A stretch of 8,385 bases of DNA, taken from Odoribacteraceae bacterium (GTDB lineage Bacteria > Bacteroidota > Bacteroidia > Bacteroidales > Marinifilaceae). The stretch covers positions 1 to 8,385 of the forward strand of contig JAITJA010000039.1 in the NCBI GenBank assembly GCA_031279175.1, read 5' to 3'. Position 1 is the first letter of the stretch. The number at the start of each line of letters is the position of its first letter. The translations under genes were made by a program, and so were the position numbers. Below are positions 5,955 to 8,385 of this stretch, in pieces. Below the pieces are notes generated by a model. That model was not told where the DNA came from, ran no database searches, and saw nothing but the letters and a program-made list of their open reading frames with translations.

Positions 5955-5985
5955 CAAATTAAAAGGGTTTCGACGAGACGACAAA
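5955..5985 (-). promoter_or_regulatory. Predicted coaD promoter
   Basis: On the minus strand a perfect -33 TTTG (5985-5982) is followed by a 19-bp spacer and -7 TTaaTTTG (5962-5955), one mismatch from TAnnTTTG. The start would be near 5949, about 53 nt before the coaD ATG. Confidence 0.6.
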
Positions 5986-6036
5986 AAGAACAACAGCATT
6001 TCGAATATTTTTATTCCAACCACGCGTGAACCTGGT

Positions 6037-6067
6037 TTTTTTCAATAGTTTCGCGGCTATAATTTCA
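6037..6067 (+). promoter_or_regulatory. Weak promoter candidate for the carboxyltransferase gene
   Basis: TTTT (6037-6040), 19 bp, then TAatTTCA (6060-6067) keeps the spacing but only partly matches the consensus. It lies 33 bp before the ATG, with a T-rich stretch around the -33 position. The placement is sensible; the match is poor. Confidence 0.3.
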
Positions 6068-6100
6068 CTCGTTCACGACAAACACTAAATCGATAAAAAA

Positions 6101-7960
6101 ATGTCTCAAAAACTGCTCATTCGAGATCTGACCCTGAGAGATGGCCAGCAATCCGCTTTCGCCACGCGGATGAATCAACAACAAGTAGACCGAGTCCTAC
6201 CGTATTACAAGGAAGCCAACTTCCACGCCATGGAAGTATGGGGAGGCGCTGTCCCCGACTCCGTCATGCGTTACCTGAACGAAAACCCGTGGGATCGCCT
6301 CGAGAAAATCAAGGCCGCCGTGGGAAACGTCTCCAGGCTAACCGCCCTGTCACGCGGGCGCAACCTCTTCGGCTACGCCCCCTATCCCGACGCGATCATC
6401 GACGGGTTCTGCAAAAACGCGATCGCATCCGGGCTGGGAATCACGCGAATCTTCGACGCGTTAAACGACGTGGACAACGTGAAATCCACCATCAAACACG
6501 TCAAAGCCTACGGGGGAATTGCCGACTGCGCCGTCTGCTACACGGTCGACCCGCGCTTTACCGTCATGGAACGCCTAAAAGCCAAACTAAAAGGAAAACC
6601 GCTCCCAGGGACAATCTTCACGAACGAATACTTCCTGCAAAAAGCAATGGAAATGGAAAGCCTGGGAGCAGACATGATCACGATCAAGGACATGAGCGGC
6701 CTCATCCAACCCTCCCGCGTGGCGGAACTGGTCACCCTGTTCAAGAAACACCTCCGGGCGCCGCTTGACTTCCACACCCACTGCACCCCCGGGTACGGCC
6801 TCGCCGCCGTCCTCGCCGCCATCATGAACGGCGTCGACGTCATAGACTCCGTCATCTGGAACTTCGCCGGGGGCCCCGCGGCGCCTGCCATCGAGCTAAT
6901 CTACATCTTCTGCAAGAAACTCGGCGTGACCCTCGACGTCAACATGGAAGCCGTCGCCAGGATCAACGAAGAACTCCGCGACATCCGCGGGGAACTGGAA
7001 GCCTTCGACGCCGTGAAACAATTCCCGAAACCATTCAACCCGCTCGTCGACACGCTGCCGGCGGCAATCGACAAGGAATTTGACAACGCCATCGCCGCTG
7101 TCGCGAAAAACGAGCAAGCTCTCCTGAAAGCATGTCACGCCATCGAGGCCCATTTCAACTTCCCCGCCCCGAACAACCTCGTCAAGGAAGCAGAAATCCC
7201 CGGCGGGATGTACACCAACATGGTCGCGCAGCTCAAACAATTAAACGCGACGGACATCCTCGAGGAAGCCATGAAATTAATCCCAACCGTCCGCCTCGAC
7301 GCGGGACTACCACCGCTCGTGACCCCCACCAGCCAGATCGTCGGGGCGCAAGCGGTCAACTGCGCACTCGATATCAAAAACGGGAAACAAATGTACACCA
7401 ACGTCTCCAACCAGTTCGTGGCGCTCGTGAAAGGTGAATACGGGAAAACTCCCGTCCCCGTCGATCCAGACTTCAGGCTGAAAATCGCCAGGGTACGGGA
7501 AGAAACTCCCTACGATACCTCGAAATACCAAATGCAGGAAAACCCCGCGCTACAAGAATTCGGTGGCGTCCGCCTCGCCGCCAACGAGAAAGAAATACTA
7601 CTGATGGAACTATTCCCCTCCGTCGCCCGCGCCTTCCTGACCAGGCAAAAAGAAAACGCCTACCGCGCCGGGCAAGCTCTACGGGATGCCGAAAAAGAAA
7701 CAAGAAAAACCGAAGAAAAGAAAAACGCGGTACCCATCACCGGAAAAACCATCGAATCGCCCATGCCGGGAGTCATCTTGCAAGTACTCGTAAAACCCGG
7801 GGACGCCGTGAAATGTGGACAAGAAATACTCGTGCTCGAGGCCATGAAAATGGAAAACAGCATCTCCTCCGACTACACCGGCATCGTCAAGCGAATACTC
7901 GCCCCGGTCGGGAGCAACGTGGCCGCCGGAGAGAAACTCGTTGAAATCGAGGTCAAGTAA
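6101..7960 (+). CDS. oadA: Biotin-dependent carboxyltransferase with fused biotin carrier (oxaloacetate decarboxylase alpha/pyruvate carboxylase subunit B type)
   Basis: This 619-residue protein moves CO2 between oxaloacetate/pyruvate and biotin. Residues 1-290 are an HMGL-like TIM barrel with the active site RDLTLRDGQQS (8-18; Asp14), the carboxylated Lys196 in TIKDMSG, and the zinc ligands His225 and His227 in DFHTHCT. Residues 300-510 are the PYC/OadA domain (PGGMYTNMVAQL, 367-378). A charged linker (about 525-543) leads to the biotinyl carrier domain (550-619), with Lys583 in EAMKMEN as the biotin site 36 residues from the end. It could be the alpha subunit of a Na+-pumping oxaloacetate decarboxylase (partners OadB and OadG) or PycB of a two-subunit pyruvate carboxylase (partner PycA). 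None of these partners is next to it, so the choice is open. The start ATG fits the conserved N-terminus. A terminator follows at 8057. Confidence 0.92.
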   Translation: MSQKLLIRDLTLRDGQQSAFATRMNQQQVDRVLPYYKEANFHAMEVWGGAVPDSVMRYLNENPWDRLEKIKAAVGNVSRLTALSRGRNLFGYAPYPDAIIDGFCKNAIASGLGITRIFDALNDVDNVKSTIKHVKAYGGIADCAVCYTVDPRFTVMERLKAKLKGKPLPGTIFTNEYFLQKAMEMESLGADMITIKDMSGLIQPSRVAELVTLFKKHLRAPLDFHTHCTPGYGLAAVLAAIMNGVDVIDSVIWNFAGGPAAPAIELIYIFCKKLGVTLDVNMEAVARINEELRDIRGELEAFDAVKQFPKPFNPLVDTLPAAIDKEFDNAIAAVAKNEQALLKACHAIEAHFNFPAPNNLVKEAEIPGGMYTNMVAQLKQLNATDILEEAMKLIPTVRLDAGLPPLVTPTSQIVGAQAVNCALDIKNGKQMYTNVSNQFVALVKGEYGKTPVPVDPDFRLKIARVREETPYDTSKYQMQENPALQEFGGVRLAANEKEILLMELFPSVARAFLTRQKENAYRAGQALRDAEKETRKTEEKKNAVPITGKTIESPMPGVILQVLVKPGDAVKCGQEILVLEAMKMENSISSDYTGIVKRILAPVGSNVAAGEKLVEIEVK

Positions 7961-7977
7961 ACAACCAGAACGCGCGG

Positions 7978-8048
7978 CCATCCCGCCAATCCCGCCGGCC
8001 ATCCCGCCAATCCCGCCGGCCATCACGCCAATCCCGCCGGCCATCACG
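7978..8048. repeat. 21-bp GC-rich tandem repeat (3.4 copies) in the 3' untranslated region
   Basis: Units start at 7978, 7999 and 8020, with a partial fourth at 8041. Units 1 and 2 are identical; unit 3 differs by one base (C to A), shared by the partial unit. Each unit contains two copies of ATCCCGCC, and unit junctions read GCCGGCC. It begins 17 bp after the stop codon and ends 8 bp before the terminator stem. On the minus strand a shadow frame would read MAGGIGG repeats. Confidence 0.93.
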
Positions 8049-8056
8049 AACGAGGC

Positions 8057-8099
8057 AGGGGCAATCTACATCCATCGATAGATTGCCCCTCTATTTTTC
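8057..8099 (+). terminator. Intrinsic terminator of the carboxyltransferase gene
   Basis: AGGGGCAATCTA (8057-8068) pairs perfectly with TAGATTGCCCCT (8079-8090) over a 10-nt loop, and is followed by CTATTTTT, a usable U-tract. It lies 96 nt after the stop codon at 7960 and is the clearest rho-independent terminator in the window. Confidence 0.85.
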
Positions 8100-8185
8100 C
8101 CCCTCGCCCGGTCAACAAGACACCCCCCACCGCTACATCCCTCCCCGACATTTCCGGGAAAAAGCATGAAAAAACCGGGAAGTTG

Positions 8186-8216
8186 TTTTTTAATAACGAA
8201 AACAGGCCTACATTCG
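8186..8216 (+). promoter_or_regulatory. Promoter-like site facing the right edge
   Basis: TTTT (8186-8189), 19 bp, then TAcaTTCG (8209-8216), one mismatch from TAnnTTTG, in an AT-rich patch. The arrangement resembles the HU promoter (TAcaTTTG). It would drive transcription from about 8222 towards a gene beyond 8385. Confidence 0.35.
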
Positions 8217-8385
8217 CGGAAAGGGTTACTAAAAAATCCCGACAATAAAAGTAAATCATGAACATTAAAAGACAAACGCGCCCGCGATCACCGCGAAATA
8301 CTCGCGACTGGTTCTCCTCGCGCGATTAATAACTAAAAACCTGATTGCCCATGAAGTAAGTAAGACTTGAACACCGGAAAGGGGA
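8217..8385 (+). other. Stretch without a recognisable gene; possible leader of a gene beyond the edge
   Basis: No coding sequence of known type is visible after 7960 on either strand. This part holds one small frame, ATG 8258 to TAA 8329 (23 residues, six of them Arg, with one Trp), without a Shine-Dalgarno. Between 8277 and 8324 CGCG recurs at least five times and allows competing short hairpins, such as CGCGA (8292-8296) with TCGCG (8302-8306). All frames close again before 8385. A structured 5' leader is one reading; plain intergenic DNA is the other. Confidence 0.3.

Noticed and set aside
7679..8047. Minus-strand frame starting in the 21-bp repeat with MAGGIGG repeats
   Set aside because: The Gly-rich start is just the translated DNA repeat and the rest is antisense to the biotin-carrier domain; there is no promoter or other support.
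7978..8048. Short repeats considered as a CRISPR array
   Set aside because: The units are directly adjacent with no unique spacers, and no cas genes are near.
7961..8248. The frame of the carboxyltransferase gene stays open for 95 codons after its stop (H-P-A-N-P-A-G repeats and beyond)
   Set aside because: The biotin domain is complete at the stop, there is no good start codon in the extension, and a strong intrinsic terminator lies inside it; GC-rich repeats without stops explain the open frame.
8351..8385. GACTTGAACACCGG near the right edge recalls the T-loop end of a minus-strand tRNA
   Set aside because: The flanking bases do not form a T-stem and no acceptor or anticodon parts are found.
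1..8385. A novel defence, phage or mobile system
   Set aside because: Every substantial coding region belongs to a familiar core or metabolic family; no integrase, transposase, terminal inverted repeats or unexplained gene cluster is visible.

Overview
The window looks like a chromosomal segment from a member of the Bacteroidota, most likely an anaerobic gut-type Bacteroidales with fairly GC-rich DNA. The signs are an ECF sigma factor next to a FecR-type anti-sigma factor, a GH43 lipoprotein, and the Bacteroidota HU variant with RNISKN in its DNA-binding arm. They also include a tiny basic AURKAIP1/COX24-like protein between HU and RNase G, and promoters matching the Bacteroidota housekeeping consensus TTTG-N19-TAnnTTTG rather than -35/-10 boxes. 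The genus cannot be fixed from this sequence alone.

Left part (1-2541): a FecR-like anti-sigma factor runs off the left edge and lies behind its ECF sigma factor, both on the minus strand. A GH43-type lipoprotein is transcribed away from them across a 331-bp regulatory gap. This is the usual edge of a polysaccharide-utilisation locus, with susC/susD-type genes expected beyond position 1, although none is visible here.

Middle part (2542-5413): ssb (minus) and the HU gene (plus) diverge from a shared promoter region. HU is followed by the 29-residue basic protein and then by rng (RNase G/E). A 13-bp hairpin sits just before rng with no room for a separate standard promoter after it. The ssb gene has a 12-bp minisatellite in its linker.

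Right part (5414-8385): coaD (coenzyme A biosynthesis) converges on rng and diverges from a 619-residue carboxyltransferase-biotin carrier protein of the OadA/PycB family. That gene ends with a 21-bp tandem repeat and a textbook intrinsic terminator. The last 285 bases hold no recognisable gene, only a promoter-like site and a CGCG-rich, possibly structured stretch that may be the leader of a gene beyond the edge.

Most of the window is core or metabolic housekeeping. I see no phage, IS element, CRISPR, tRNA or defence system. The most interesting points are regulatory: four promoters with the same 19-bp spacing, a strong Shine-Dalgarno in a lineage that rarely uses them, the hairpin before rng, a five-codon ORF over the ssb start, and two tandem repeats.
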